Source: Psychrosphaera haliotis (GTDB lineage Bacteria; Pseudomonadota; Gammaproteobacteria; Enterobacterales; Alteromonadaceae). From it: a DNA stretch of 64,000 nucleotides. The stretch is taken from positions 868,001 to 932,000 of the forward strand of contig NZ_BAAAFQ010000004.1 in the NCBI RefSeq assembly GCF_039523615.1, in the 5' to 3' direction. Shown here one piece after another: positions 44,074 to 53,553 of the stretch. Numbering within the stretch: the first letter of the stretch is position 1; every line of letters begins with the position of its first letter. A program made the position numbers and the translations under genes. The notes under the pieces are model-generated. The model was not told the DNA's origin and searched no databases. It was given only the letters and a program-made list of their open reading frames with translations.

Positions 44074-45117
44074 TTAGTCGTAGCTAAATACATCTCCGCC
44101 ATGAACATCAATCATTTCTAACGCTTTACCACCACCTCGAGCAACACAGGTAAGCGGATCGTCAGCAATAATTACTGGAATCCCCGTTTCTTCCATCAAC
44201 AAGCGATCAAGATCTTTTAGTAATGCACCACCGCCAGTTAATACCATGCCGCGCTCTGAAATGTCAGACGCTAGCTCAGGAGGAGATTGCTCTAACGCAA
44301 CCATAACCGCGCTAACAATCCCAGAAAGCGGCTCTTGAAGCGCTTCTAAAATCTCATTTGAGTTCAGAGTAAACGAGCGAGGAACACCTTCAGCTAAGTT
44401 ACGGCCACGTACTTCCAACTCTTTTACATCTTGCGACGGGTAAGCAAAACCAATTTCTTGTTTAATTCGCTCAGCCGTTGCTTCACCAATTAAGCTACCA
44501 AAGTTACGACGCACGTAGTTAATAATCGCTTCATCAAAGCGGTCACCACCAATACGTACTGATGAAGAGTAAACCACACCATTTAACGAGATAATTGCTA
44601 CTTCAGTTGTACCACCACCAATATCAACAACCATTGAACCCGTTGCTTCTGATACAGGTAAGCCGGCACCAATTGCAGCGGCCATCGGCTCTTCAATTAA
44701 AAATACTTCTCTTGCTCCCGCACCTAGTGCAGATTCACGAATAGCTCTTTGCTCAACCTGTGTGGCTCCACAAGGAACACAAACTAGAACTCGAGGGCTC
44801 GGACGTAAGAAGTTGTTGCTATGCACTTGTTTAATAAAGTGCTGTAACATTTTTTCAGTAACGTAGAAGTCTGCAATTACACCATCTTTCATTGGACGAA
44901 TTGCTTTGATATTACCAGGCGTACGGCCTAGCATTCTTTTCGCTTCACCACCAACTGACGCTACGCTTTTAGGGCCACCAGCTCGTTCTTGACGAATAGC
45001 AACTACTGAAGGTTCATTAAGAACAATTCCTTGGTCTTTAACATAAATAAGAGTGTTTGCCGTACCTAAATCGATAGACAAATCATTTGAAAACATGCCG
45101 CGCAGATTTTTAAACAT
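44074..45117 (-). CDS. mreB: Actin-like rod-shape protein MreB
   Basis: This 347-residue actin-fold protein has SIDLGTANTLIYVK (phosphate 1), GGGTTEVAII (phosphate 2) and TGGGALLKDLDRLL (adenosine). It polymerises at the inner membrane and guides lateral wall synthesis. It is the first gene of mreBCD-maf-rng. The preceding 128-bp gap to mshQ probably carries its promoter. Confidence 0.98.
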   Translation of the reverse strand: MFKNLRGMFSNDLSIDLGTANTLIYVKDQGIVLNEPSVVAIRQERAGGPKSVASVGGEAKRMLGRTPGNIKAIRPMKDGVIADFYVTEKMLQHFIKQVHSNNFLRPSPRVLVCVPCGATQVEQRAIRESALGAGAREVFLIEEPMAAAIGAGLPVSEATGSMVVDIGGGTTEVAIISLNGVVYSSSVRIGGDRFDEAIINYVRRNFGSLIGEATAERIKQEIGFAYPSQDVKELEVRGRNLAEGVPRSFTLNSNEILEALQEPLSGIVSAVMVALEQSPPELASDISERGMVLTGGGALLKDLDRLLMEETGIPVIIADDPLTCVARGGGKALEMIDVHGGDVFSYD

Positions 45118-45208
45118 GGCGCTTTTACTTCCTTTAAGAACTTCATCAAGATAATAACCACTAACTTTACCTAACGGTTATTCACTGGGCAAGAGCCTAG
45201 AGCAAACA

Positions 45209-45258
45209 AATTGAAAATTAGGTGATTAAATTACAAAAACCGATTTTAATTTTCAATT
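45209..45258. repeat. 12-bp perfect inverted repeat spanning the mshQ stop
   Basis: Arms AATTGAAAATTA (45209-45220) and TAATTTTCAATT (45247-45258) are separated by 26 bases. One arm covers the mshQ stop codon. It may be a loose transcript-end structure between the msh and mre operons. There is no GC-rich core or long T-tract, so it is not a classical terminator. Confidence 0.5.
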
Positions 45259-48200
45259 TTTACTCGTTTTCGCTCTCTTTTATAAATTATTCTTTCATTA
45301 CCACTAAACCGGCCAAAGGTAACTTGGGTTGTTGGTAGGTTTAAATCAAGTGCATCGCCTATACCGTCGCCATCAACGTCAGTGAAGGTAACAGTCGCAT
45401 CAGCATCCCAGTCCCAGCGCAAAAATCCATTTTCGGTTTCTAATTCAACATCTATATTAAAGCTGCCAATATTTAAACTACCTGGACTTTTAAACGGCAA
45501 TACAATAAACCCGTTATTGGCCGTAACAGTGGACTTGCTATCAAAACCGCCCAGCTCAGTGGTTGCATTAGTTGTATCTAACGTATACTTAGGTCCATTG
45601 TTTGCTACATCAAATTCATTTAGGCCATCAATTGTAATTGCATCTTGGGTAAATACAGTGCAATTGTCATCGTTGTTTCGCTGCCAATTTTGACTATTAG
45701 TAAAAACTTGCAACTCCGCTCGCCAAGGTAAGTCTTGCAGTTCAGAGCCGTAAGCATTATCAACCTTCATGCGAGCATACTGCTGCTTTGTGCCCTGGAT
45801 ATTATCAATTTGAACCGTCTGATATGAAGTGTCTGTATTTACCGTCTTTATACCTACGCCAAAATTATCCAAAAAGGCATTGGCCGTTATTGTTAAATTA
45901 ATGTCTGAATCAAATGGAACATCAGGTGAGCTAGTTTTTGAATACTTTAGTTGCTGATTTAACAACTCATAACTGCGTAAACCGTCTACTTTATCTGTAT
46001 CAATTTCTGAAACCGACAAATTAGTATTATTAATTGTGATTGAGTTATTGATATTTACATTGTTGTCGAGATAGGTATTGCTAACCATCTCAGTACTAAT
46101 AGTCGTTAAATTTTGCTGCCAATAATTTAAAACATCTGCAAACTCTGTAGTTTCATTTATCGCATTTTTAGCCGTTAGGGTAATTATCGGCGCAATGTCC
46201 CAACCAAACTCTTGGCCTATATAATTGGAAGCATTACAAGAACCTGCAAGGGAAGGTGTATTTACTGATGCTTGGTAATAACTTATGGCAAAAAAGCCTT
46301 CAAGTTGGGTGTCTGTGCTTATGCTTTGCCCTAAATAACCAGTGTCTGTGAACGACATCTGAAGTCTGGCAGACTCATCGTAATTCACATTTAATATGGC
46401 AGTATTGGCACTGCCTGATATATCAACGGCCGCAGCACCTGAATTAGGAGCAACGTTTGTACTGTTTGCAATCAGTAAGGTTTCTAGGTCATTTGGTGTT
46501 ATTGATGGAGCAACCGATAAAATTTCTGCATCGGAAGGCATTGTACGGTTGGCTTCTACAGAATATTTGCCTGACGGTACGTAATTTTGCAGAACAGTTC
46601 CATCGGCACACTGCCCCGATATAATTACTTGTTCTTCAATAGCTGCAACATTGTTTGAATCGCCATCAGCCCATTGTGCCGATAGTTTTGCAGGAATGAA
46701 GCCCAGTGTTGCTGACGTGCTAGATAAGTTTCCATCAGCGTCATTAACTTGGATTGAAATTTGGCCTGCCTCGGCATAGTTTACGTTGATTTGCGCTTGG
46801 GCATTATTATCAAAAGGCACACTAACCGGAGTGCCCACTTGTGTTGCAATATGATCTTGCCCCTGGATATTTGCCGCGGCGTTATTTAGCACTGAACCAG
46901 CATCTGGAGCTACATAATTGTAACTAAAAGTGAGAGGGAAGTTGCCATTAGAATAAGCAGGTACACAAGCTCCGCCAACGCCAGTATCTGGCGACTTCAC
47001 CGCTTGAATTGTAAACGAATTAGCGCTACATGATTGCGCATTGTTATTATTGCCCGAGGTTACAATAAAGCCACTTGAAGCGACGTTGTAATCACAAGAG
47101 TTATCGCCGGTAGCTGTATTGGAACACTGAATGTCAGTTGCTATCGACGACTCGCCCGTTAAGGTAAAGTTGCCCACATTAGTTTCAGTAAATTGAGCGT
47201 CATTTAGAACTCCTGTTGAGCCGTTAATGGTGTAAGTTCCTAAATTTGACTGAACGCCAGAAACATCCTTTTTGAGAGTAAACTCAATATCATTGCCGCT
47301 ATACAGTACGCTGCAGTCCGAATTCGCACACGCTCTCAAGTTTACAGAGTGTGCTGCACAGGAAACACCATTTCCAGTATGGACTATTTCAATATGATCT
47401 AATCCTGCAACACAAGGTCTAGCCTTTCTCATCAGTCTATTTACTTGGCTTTGAGAGTAGGCAAATGGGATTACATTTACTTCGTCAATAGCACCGTCAA
47501 ATACTTTTAAAATACTAGTGCCGGTATACAAGTTACCGATATAAAAATTGGAATCCGTATTTGGTATTAACGTACTCGACTCTGGATACTTACCTTCTAA
47601 TACGCCATCTACATAAACACTTACTCTCTCGTTTCTAGCTAACGTACCATCAAAAACAACGGCTAAATGATACCATTGCTCAGTATTAAACACTTTTTGC
47701 GTAGCAAAACGATCGTTTTGAGTATCAATATCTATGTATAGCTTTCCACCTTGGCCATTTAAAAAGAAAATACCGTAAGAAATATTGCTCGAAAAGTTTG
47801 GCCTTTTCGACATGATACCGCGAGCATTAGTGCCGTTGGTTTGTGAAAATGAATCAGCCTTAAACCAAGCAGAAAGCGTTAACTGGGATGTATTATCTAA
47901 ACTGTCCCTATCTTCAACTTCTAAGTAATCGTCCTCACCATCAAAGGTACCGTAATGGCACGTGCCTGGTGAACCCACAATTGCGGCATCTTCAAAAGCA
48001 GTATTGGCTCCTGTGCCGTTCGCAAAACCATGGGCCTTACCATTAAAGTCAGAGCCCGAACTGTCTTTAACTTCACCTGCAGAACCATCCCAACTGAACT
48101 CATCCAAACGCCATTCGCCTGCAGCGCAGTTGCCCTCTATTAACGAAAGTTCAGCCGCAGCTATATAGCTTCTATCACCAAAGCTTGTCATGGTATGCAA

Positions 48201-51200
48201 ACGTAAGTATTTCGCATTTATTGAGTCAAAGTTGAACGTTTGAAGACTAGTAATATTCTCGCCTTCAAATATATAACTTGGTGTAACTGGCGTACCTAAC
48301 ACCCTAAGTTCAGTTAAACCTGTATAAGTTCTATCGCCATGGTTATTGATAGTGATGAGTTTTAAACCCACAGCACCCGTTACTCTGTCTTCTGCGTCTA
48401 AAACAATTTGGTGTGGGCCTTTACTTTCTGGCAAGTAAAAAGAATGCGCGGAAGTAACCGAAGGACCAAGCAATTCAAACTCACGAGCTCCAATATAGTT
48501 ACGATCTCCGTAATTATTAATTGTTATAAACTTTGCGTCCGTTACATTAAGGGGCACGTCTTCTGGGTCAATATAAAAAGACTCAATATCAACCCCCATT
48601 TGCGCTGTAAATGTCTTGCTTTCGGTTACTGAGCTACCATGAATCTCAAACTGACGAGCACCAATATAGTTTCTATCACCATGATTGTTTATGGTTACCA
48701 ACCGGACTCCCGTAACATCGCTGACAATATCGTCGGCATCTAAAGTAAATAACTGACCATCTCTATTCTCAAGTGCATTAAATATGGTAGTTTCTGTGAC
48801 TGCGTCGCCCAGTATTTTAAACTCTCGTGCGCCAATATAGTTTGTATCACCATGGTTACTTATTGTTCTGAGCCTTACACCAATAACATCGGTAGGCACG
48901 TCATTGGCATCTATTGTAAATACTTGCTCTTCAGCAATTTGTTCCGCCGTAAATATGGTTGTTTCGGCAACTGATTTACCAAGTAATTTAAAATCTCTTG
49001 CGCCAGTATAATTTGGGTCGCCATAATTTGTGACGGTTTCAAGTCTGTACTCTATTACTCCAGTAGGTAGGTTGTTGCTGTCTAACTCAAAAAACTCTCC
49101 AGCACTGCTCATTTGAGCTTCAAAAGAGTAAATAGGTCCTACCGTATCACCAATAAAGCTAATTTCTCTTACGCCGGTATATTGAGGGTCACCATGGTTA
49201 GTCAGTGATACAAATCGTACCGCCGTTACATTTGAAATTGGAGCAATTGACCAAGTTTGTACGTCGTTACTCATTGCAGATGTTAAGACAATCGTACCGT
49301 CAGGTAACATTGCGTCTTGCCAAACATTGCTGGATTGTTGATATTGAATTTTGAACGTAGCAACGGAACGATCATCCACGCCATAATTGGTTAGCTCAAC
49401 CGTATCTATGTTTATAACATCGCCATTGATACCATCTTTATTCGTATCAAAACTGAACTCAATTTCATTGTCCTGTTTTCTGCTTAACCAACGTGTTGCG
49501 TAATTGCCATCATGAATATTCTGAGCGCCCCAGCTAGTATTGTTATATTCAGAGTCCACTCGCGTGACTTCGCCACCATGAGCTGGCAAAGAAAAGTTAT
49601 AGTTTGGTAAACCAGCTGCACTGCCCGGCACTTGAATATACTGCCAGCTAGCACTTGCCGCTGTTTTATAGGCCATTTGGAATTGTTTTATTGAGCGATC
49701 ATCATTGCCATAGTTTCTAAGATAAATCCGTTCCGCAGTAAAGGCATCGCTAGCCTCTTGTGGAACTCCGTTGCCATTACCATCAAAAATAAAATCCAAT
49801 TTGGCATTGGCCTTACGACTCAACCACAAGGTTTTAAAATCTCCGTCAATCAGGTTTTTAGCGGCCCAATTGGTATTGTTATACTCAGACTCTACGTAGC
49901 TTAGCTCGGCACCGTTATTGTCCAGCGCAAAGTTAAAGTTAGCGTCGCCAACGGCAGCTCCTGGCACTTTTATGGTTTGCCAAACTCCAGCCGAACTCGC
50001 TGTTAAAACCTCTAACTGGAATTCAAATATTGAGCGGTCATCGTTGCCGTAATTTAAAATTGAAAATCTATCAAACGTAAAATAGTCATCTTGTGTGCCA
50101 GCCACACCGTCCTGATCAACATCAAACTCAAATGTAAGATAGTTATTGGTATTGCGACTCAACCAAAGTGTTGTTGAGTTACCGTCGTGAATATTGGCCG
50201 CAGCCCATGTGCTGTTATTGTACTCGTTACCAACGGCAGTTAAATTGGCTCCGTTATTAACCAATGCAAAGTTAAAGTTCGCATCGCCAATGGCTGCTCC
50301 CGGCACGTTAACTAATTGCCAATTACTATTAGACGCGGTAGTTACTTCAATTTGAAATTCTTTGATCGACCTGTCGTCGTTTCCATAATTCACCAAATAA
50401 AACTGTTCAAAAGTGAACAAGTCTTCAGCAGAGCCTAAAGTACCGTCTTCGTTGGGATCAAACTGAAAGCCAAGTTTGGCGGTTTGGTTTCTAGCCAACC
50501 AATAGGTATTCTCATCACCGTCATGAATATTATCCGCACCATAGGTAGTGGTATTTAACTCACTACTGATTTCTGACAATACGCCACCTTGATGAGACAT
50601 GGCGAAGTTATAATTTGCTTCACCTACGACGGCACCTGGTACAGTTATTTTATGCCACTCGGGATTGGCAACGGTTTTTACCGCGACTTGAAACTGACGA
50701 AGCGAGCGGTCATCGGTACCGCCATAATTTCGAACTCTAATTTGGTTTAGGTTAAACAAGTCATTGAAGTCACCATCTGCACCCGAAACGCCGCTGCGGT
50801 CTGGGTCAAAGGTAAATTCAAAAGTGTTGTGGCCTTTACGACTTAGCCAAAGTGTATTTTGGTCGCCATCGTTAATATGATCGCCCGACCAGTAAGCATT
50901 GTTATAAGCACTGTCGACTAATCCCAGTACACCACCATCAATATCTCTTGAGTAAATGTACTCGGGATCGCCACTCATTGACGTTGGCACCTCTAAACGC
51001 TGCCAGGTTGTTCCATCGTTGCTGTATTCAATTTGAAATTCACGAACCGATCTATCATCCGCTCCATAATTGTAAACTTCCAACTCATCAATGGTAATGC
51101 CATCGCCTGTTGAGCCATTCCAATCTGTATCAAAATTGTATTCAATGATATTTCGGCCATTTCTCGAAAACCATCGCGAATTAGTATCGCCATCGTTTAC

Positions 51201-51698
51201 GTTGGACCCTGCATAAGTCGTAGAATTATATTCAGAATCAACACTAACGACTCGCGCGCCCTGTGCCCAGCTTAGATAATTGATTAATCCGGTAGGATTT
51301 TCATCAGCTACTATAGGTATCCAGCCTGCCGTACCAAAGTCTGCGGCCAACGCATCATCTGAGGTTGTTAATAAGGCAAACTCTTTGATGTTTCGACCAC
51401 TGTTTGTATAGTTTTTTAAACTTAAACCTTCAAAACAGCGCGGATCGCCAGTGGAGTCTAATAAAATATTAATATCATTGGTTTGATAACGACTAAGCCA
51501 TCGACTTCGTTCATCATTATCAATTAAGTTTGCAGCTGCCCATGTAGAGTTGTTGTATTCAAATTGGACGCCAGTGACCACAGCGTCTTCTAAACCTTCA
51601 CCAGCACTAACAGATTTAATATTGGAAACTAAAGACAGCGCTATTAAGGAAAAAGCGAAAGAACCGATTTTTGAGGGCTTTACTAAGTTACTACTCAT
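45246..51698 (-). CDS. mshQ: Giant MshQ-like MSHA pilus protein with discoidin-like repeats, LamG and DUF6701
   Basis: The 2150 residues begin with a signal at ~1-32 (NIKSVSA cut). Residues ~38-805 are seven ~110-residue repeats, each opening near EYNNTTWAAxNIHDGDxxTxWLSR and ending near NYGNDDRSIxEFQ then VPG. Residues ~815-1188 are about seven ~57-residue repeats around NNHGDRNYIGAREFxIxG. LamG/concanavalin-like is at ~1191-1412 (DEFSWDGSAGEVKDSSG, GTFDGEDDYLEV). The remaining ~720 residues are Cys-poor β-rich sequence matching the DUF6701 region of MshQ. The start overlaps the mshP stop by 8 bp. MshQ proteins I know are roughly half as long, so the N-terminal array is an expansion. The role as pilus-tip or surface adhesin is inferred. 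Confidence 0.9.
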   Translation of the reverse strand: MSSNLVKPSKIGSFAFSLIALSLVSNIKSVSAGEGLEDAVVTGVQFEYNNSTWAAANLIDNDERSRWLSRYQTNDINILLDSTGDPRCFEGLSLKNYTNSGRNIKEFALLTTSDDALAADFGTAGWIPIVADENPTGLINYLSWAQGARVVSVDSEYNSTTYAGSNVNDGDTNSRWFSRNGRNIIEYNFDTDWNGSTGDGITIDELEVYNYGADDRSVREFQIEYSNDGTTWQRLEVPTSMSGDPEYIYSRDIDGGVLGLVDSAYNNAYWSGDHINDGDQNTLWLSRKGHNTFEFTFDPDRSGVSGADGDFNDLFNLNQIRVRNYGGTDDRSLRQFQVAVKTVANPEWHKITVPGAVVGEANYNFAMSHQGGVLSEISSELNTTTYGADNIHDGDENTYWLARNQTAKLGFQFDPNEDGTLGSAEDLFTFEQFYLVNYGNDDRSIKEFQIEVTTASNSNWQLVNVPGAAIGDANFNFALVNNGANLTAVGNEYNNSTWAAANIHDGNSTTLWLSRNTNNYLTFEFDVDQDGVAGTQDDYFTFDRFSILNYGNDDRSIFEFQLEVLTASSAGVWQTIKVPGAAVGDANFNFALDNNGAELSYVESEYNNTNWAAKNLIDGDFKTLWLSRKANAKLDFIFDGNGNGVPQEASDAFTAERIYLRNYGNDDRSIKQFQMAYKTAASASWQYIQVPGSAAGLPNYNFSLPAHGGEVTRVDSEYNNTSWGAQNIHDGNYATRWLSRKQDNEIEFSFDTNKDGINGDVINIDTVELTNYGVDDRSVATFKIQYQQSSNVWQDAMLPDGTIVLTSAMSNDVQTWSIAPISNVTAVRFVSLTNHGDPQYTGVREISFIGDTVGPIYSFEAQMSSAGEFFELDSNNLPTGVIEYRLETVTNYGDPNYTGARDFKLLGKSVAETTIFTAEQIAEEQVFTIDANDVPTDVIGVRLRTISNHGDTNYIGAREFKILGDAVTETTIFNALENRDGQLFTLDADDIVSDVTGVRLVTINNHGDRNYIGARQFEIHGSSVTESKTFTAQMGVDIESFYIDPEDVPLNVTDAKFITINNYGDRNYIGAREFELLGPSVTSAHSFYLPESKGPHQIVLDAEDRVTGAVGLKLITINNHGDRTYTGLTELRVLGTPVTPSYIFEGENITSLQTFNFDSINAKYLRLHTMTSFGDRSYIAAAELSLIEGNCAAGEWRLDEFSWDGSAGEVKDSSGSDFNGKAHGFANGTGANTAFEDAAIVGSPGTCHYGTFDGEDDYLEVEDRDSLDNTSQLTLSAWFKADSFSQTNGTNARGIMSKRPNFSSNISYGIFFLNGQGGKLYIDIDTQNDRFATQKVFNTEQWYHLAVVFDGTLARNERVSVYVDGVLEGKYPESSTLIPNTDSNFYIGNLYTGTSILKVFDGAIDEVNVIPFAYSQSQVNRLMRKARPCVAGLDHIEIVHTGNGVSCAAHSVNLRACANSDCSVLYSGNDIEFTLKKDVSGVQSNLGTYTINGSTGVLNDAQFTETNVGNFTLTGESSIATDIQCSNTATGDNSCDYNVASSGFIVTSGNNNNAQSCSANSFTIQAVKSPDTGVGGACVPAYSNGNFPLTFSYNYVAPDAGSVLNNAAANIQGQDHIATQVGTPVSVPFDNNAQAQINVNYAEAGQISIQVNDADGNLSSTSATLGFIPAKLSAQWADGDSNNVAAIEEQVIISGQCADGTVLQNYVPSGKYSVEANRTMPSDAEILSVAPSITPNDLETLLIANSTNVAPNSGAAAVDISGSANTAILNVNYDESARLQMSFTDTGYLGQSISTDTQLEGFFAISYYQASVNTPSLAGSCNASNYIGQEFGWDIAPIITLTAKNAINETTEFADVLNYWQQNLTTISTEMVSNTYLDNNVNINNSITINNTNLSVSEIDTDKVDGLRSYELLNQQLKYSKTSSPDVPFDSDINLTITANAFLDNFGVGIKTVNTDTSYQTVQIDNIQGTKQQYARMKVDNAYGSELQDLPWRAELQVFTNSQNWQRNNDDNCTVFTQDAITIDGLNEFDVANNGPKYTLDTTNATTELGGFDSKSTVTANNGFIVLPFKSPGSLNIGSFNIDVELETENGFLRWDWDADATVTFTDVDGDGIGDALDLNLPTTQVTFGRFSGNERIIYKRERKRVKIEN
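47463..48128 (-). other. LamG-like domain of MshQ
   Basis: Residues ~1191-1412 show the LamG/concanavalin-like pattern: LSAWFKADSF, then NTEQWYHLAVVFDGT, VSVYVDGVLEGKYP and IDEVNVIPFAYSQSQV. Such jelly-roll domains usually bind glycans or proteins and are commonly found in MshQ. Confidence 0.8.
48135..49256 (-). repeat. Short (~57-residue) tandem repeats in MshQ
   Basis: Residues ~815-1188 contain about seven units, each with a TINNHGDRNYIGAREF-like core, G-x-x-V at the end, and an acidic xDAxD segment in the middle. The core also ends the seventh long repeat, suggesting the short units derive from the tail half of a discoidin-like module. Confidence 0.85.
49284..51587 (-). repeat. Seven long (~110-residue) discoidin-like repeats in MshQ
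   Basis: Units begin near residues 41, 149, 257, 372, 484, 597 and 709. The core ..NDGDxNTxWLSR.. resembles the NDGxxxTRW region of F5/8 type C (discoidin) domains. Units 2-7 carry a DxDxDG-like loop (for example DPNEDGTLGSAED at 414-426, DVDQDGVAGTQDD at 526-538) that fits an EF-hand/dockerin type calcium site. Unit 1 lacks it. Confidence 0.85.
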
Positions 51699-52179
51699 GC
51701 TTTTTTGCCTCTACTTCAATGGTTCTGCTCACGCACACTTCATTAGCCAAACAGGTTGCGTCTAAGATAAGTTTATTAGAGTTACTGCCCTGCAGCCCTG
51801 CTTTACAAACACCGGTACTGACTACTTGAAAGTAGCTCGAATTTAAAATTATTTCTTCAGAACACTGCATCACTACGTTGCAATGCAACAGACCATCGAC
51901 ATTAAAATACAACTGTTGTGAAGCTTGGCAATTGGATACGTTACTGTTTATTGGGAAAAGCTGCTGCAGAACAAAATCATTTCCGCTATCGGCTGCCAAC
52001 AAGGCTCTAGTGCCTAAAATTTCATTGATACTTTGATCGTTACTTGAAGAAATTGTTTGCGTAATTCCTAAGCTCAAAATAGCAAAAACCACGACTAAAA
52101 AAACCGCAACAATTAAGCTGCTACCCGCTTGATTGGCTAGACTCGTTGGCTGTAAGGTAGAGCTTTTTTTAAGGTACAT
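51691..52179 (-). CDS. mshP: MSHA biogenesis protein MshP
   Basis: The 162 residues have a PilX-like N-terminus: AGSSLIVAVFLVVVFAILSLGITQ helix (~18-41) without the usual GFTLIE cleavage motif. The C-terminal part has several Cys (NCQASQQ, LHCNVVMQC, TCLANEVC). It overlaps mshO by 11 bp and mshQ by 8 bp. It is probably a minor pilin-like component. Confidence 0.85.
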   Translation of the reverse strand: MYLKKSSTLQPTSLANQAGSSLIVAVFLVVVFAILSLGITQTISSSNDQSINEILGTRALLAADSGNDFVLQQLFPINSNVSNCQASQQLYFNVDGLLHCNVVMQCSEEIILNSSYFQVVSTGVCKAGLQGSNSNKLILDATCLANEVCVSRTIEVEAKKHE

Positions 52180-52993
52180 TTGGAATATGAACCTCTTGAT
52201 TAAAAAACATATTTTCGTCTAAGTTGGCAGCGAACTCAAAATATAGATTTACCACCGAATTTCGATATAACGCACCAGGCCTATAATTAAATGGCGGTTC
52301 AGAAGCCAACTCATTAGTCAGACCTTCGGCCATTATGTCCCCAAAAGCTGCAACAATATTAGAAGTATAAAAGAAGCCAGAAATTGAAGGTTGCTCATAG
52401 CGATAAATCGTATTGTTTGTTAAGCAGTAATAAACTGACGTTCGCGCAGTATAAAAACGTTTATTTGGCGAAGAGTAAGGGAACGTATTGTCCCGTGTAA
52501 ATGTAACTCGATAATTAGGATTGCTTGGGGTTTCCGCTATAGAAGAAATTGACGCCCACTGAGTATCAGTAAGGTAAATGTCTCTAGAGCTTTGTGGGTA
52601 AATATAAAACCTGTCACTAGGGTCATAGGTGCCAGACCAACTTACAATATCTATTTCTTTACCTACTTTTGGTGACATAGGTGGCTGGACTGCATCCACG
52701 TCATCTCGGTATGCACCAGAGGCTTTGATTGGAATAAAATTAATACAACTTTTATCGGCGGAAACTCGAACACTATTTGGCACGCTGGCTCGTAACTCTC
52801 TTGTTAATCTTTCAACAACAAAACGACTTTTACTAAGAACGTGCTGGCGATCCGTTGCTTGAATATAAATCTCAGTACCAAAAATAATAAACTTAGAGGT
52901 GGCGATAGCTAATATGCCTAAAATAACCACGACCAATACCAGCTCTACAAGCGTAAAGCCTTTTTGATTAAAGCTAGGACTAGTTTCGCTCAT
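52169..52993 (-). CDS. mshO: MSHA minor pilin MshO
   Basis: This 274-residue prepilin-type protein has the motif QKGFTLVELVLVVVILGILA (cleavage after Gly12). A large β-rich globular head follows with Cys pairs. Its ATG overlaps the mshD stop by 1 bp (TAATG). The head may form part of the pilus tip complex. Confidence 0.9.
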   Translation of the reverse strand: MSETSPSFNQKGFTLVELVLVVVILGILAIATSKFIIFGTEIYIQATDRQHVLSKSRFVVERLTRELRASVPNSVRVSADKSCINFIPIKASGAYRDDVDAVQPPMSPKVGKEIDIVSWSGTYDPSDRFYIYPQSSRDIYLTDTQWASISSIAETPSNPNYRVTFTRDNTFPYSSPNKRFYTARTSVYYCLTNNTIYRYEQPSISGFFYTSNIVAAFGDIMAEGLTNELASEPPFNYRPGALYRNSVVNLYFEFAANLDENMFFNQEVHIPNVP

Positions 52994-53553
52994 TAGTAAT
53001 TAGTCCTGTAACTAGAGTAACTTATTGTAGAGCCTTTAGGTGGCGTTACACTGACCAAAATCTTTTTAGCTCGTTTGTTAGCTAATCCTAAATCAGCACC
53101 GGCATAGGTCACAAACACTTCCACTGAAAAGTCTCTATATATGTCTTGTAGGCTGCCATTCTCAATGTTGGTAATTTGATCACCTGTAACGTTTAAACAA
53201 TGAAAGTCATCAATATCGTCATATAAGTCACGACTAGTCTCTTCAACCCAAGGATAAGGACCTGTTCCAGGGCAAGCTGGCAAGTCGGCTATACAGGCGT
53301 TTCCACCACTCTCATCGCATCGAGCAAGCTCACCTGACGTTGGTGAGTTTTCATCAAAACGGCGGGCATTAATTTCGTTCATTATTGATTGCGCTAACTC
53401 GGCAGAACGCACTTGAAACCATGGGTTTGTGCTTTTTTCAGCTTGAGGTATGAGCACACCCGTTAAAATTAACAAAGCGCCCGAGAGGGCAACAATACCG
53501 ACAATCAGTTCGATTAATGTAAATCCTTTAGCATGTAGTTTATTGACAGGCAT
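52993..53553 (-). CDS. mshD: MSHA minor pilin MshD
   Basis: The 186 residues carry a type IV prepilin motif AKGFTLIELIVGIVALSGAL (cleavage after Gly10). The Cys-containing head has CDESGGNACIADLPACPG and HCLNVTGD. It overlaps the mshC end by 14 bp. It is placed as MshD by order and by the VGIVALSGALLILTGVL helix. Confidence 0.9.
   Translation of the reverse strand: MPVNKLHAKGFTLIELIVGIVALSGALLILTGVLIPQAEKSTNPWFQVRSAELAQSIMNEINARRFDENSPTSGELARCDESGGNACIADLPACPGTGPYPWVEETSRDLYDDIDDFHCLNVTGDQITNIENGSLQDIYRDFSVEVFVTYAGADLGLANKRAKKILVSVTPPKGSTISYSSYRTNY

Noticed and set aside
49284..51587. CRISPR or insertion-sequence explanation for the regular repetition in this stretch
   Set aside because: The repetition is at protein level inside one long open frame; the units are diverged coding modules.
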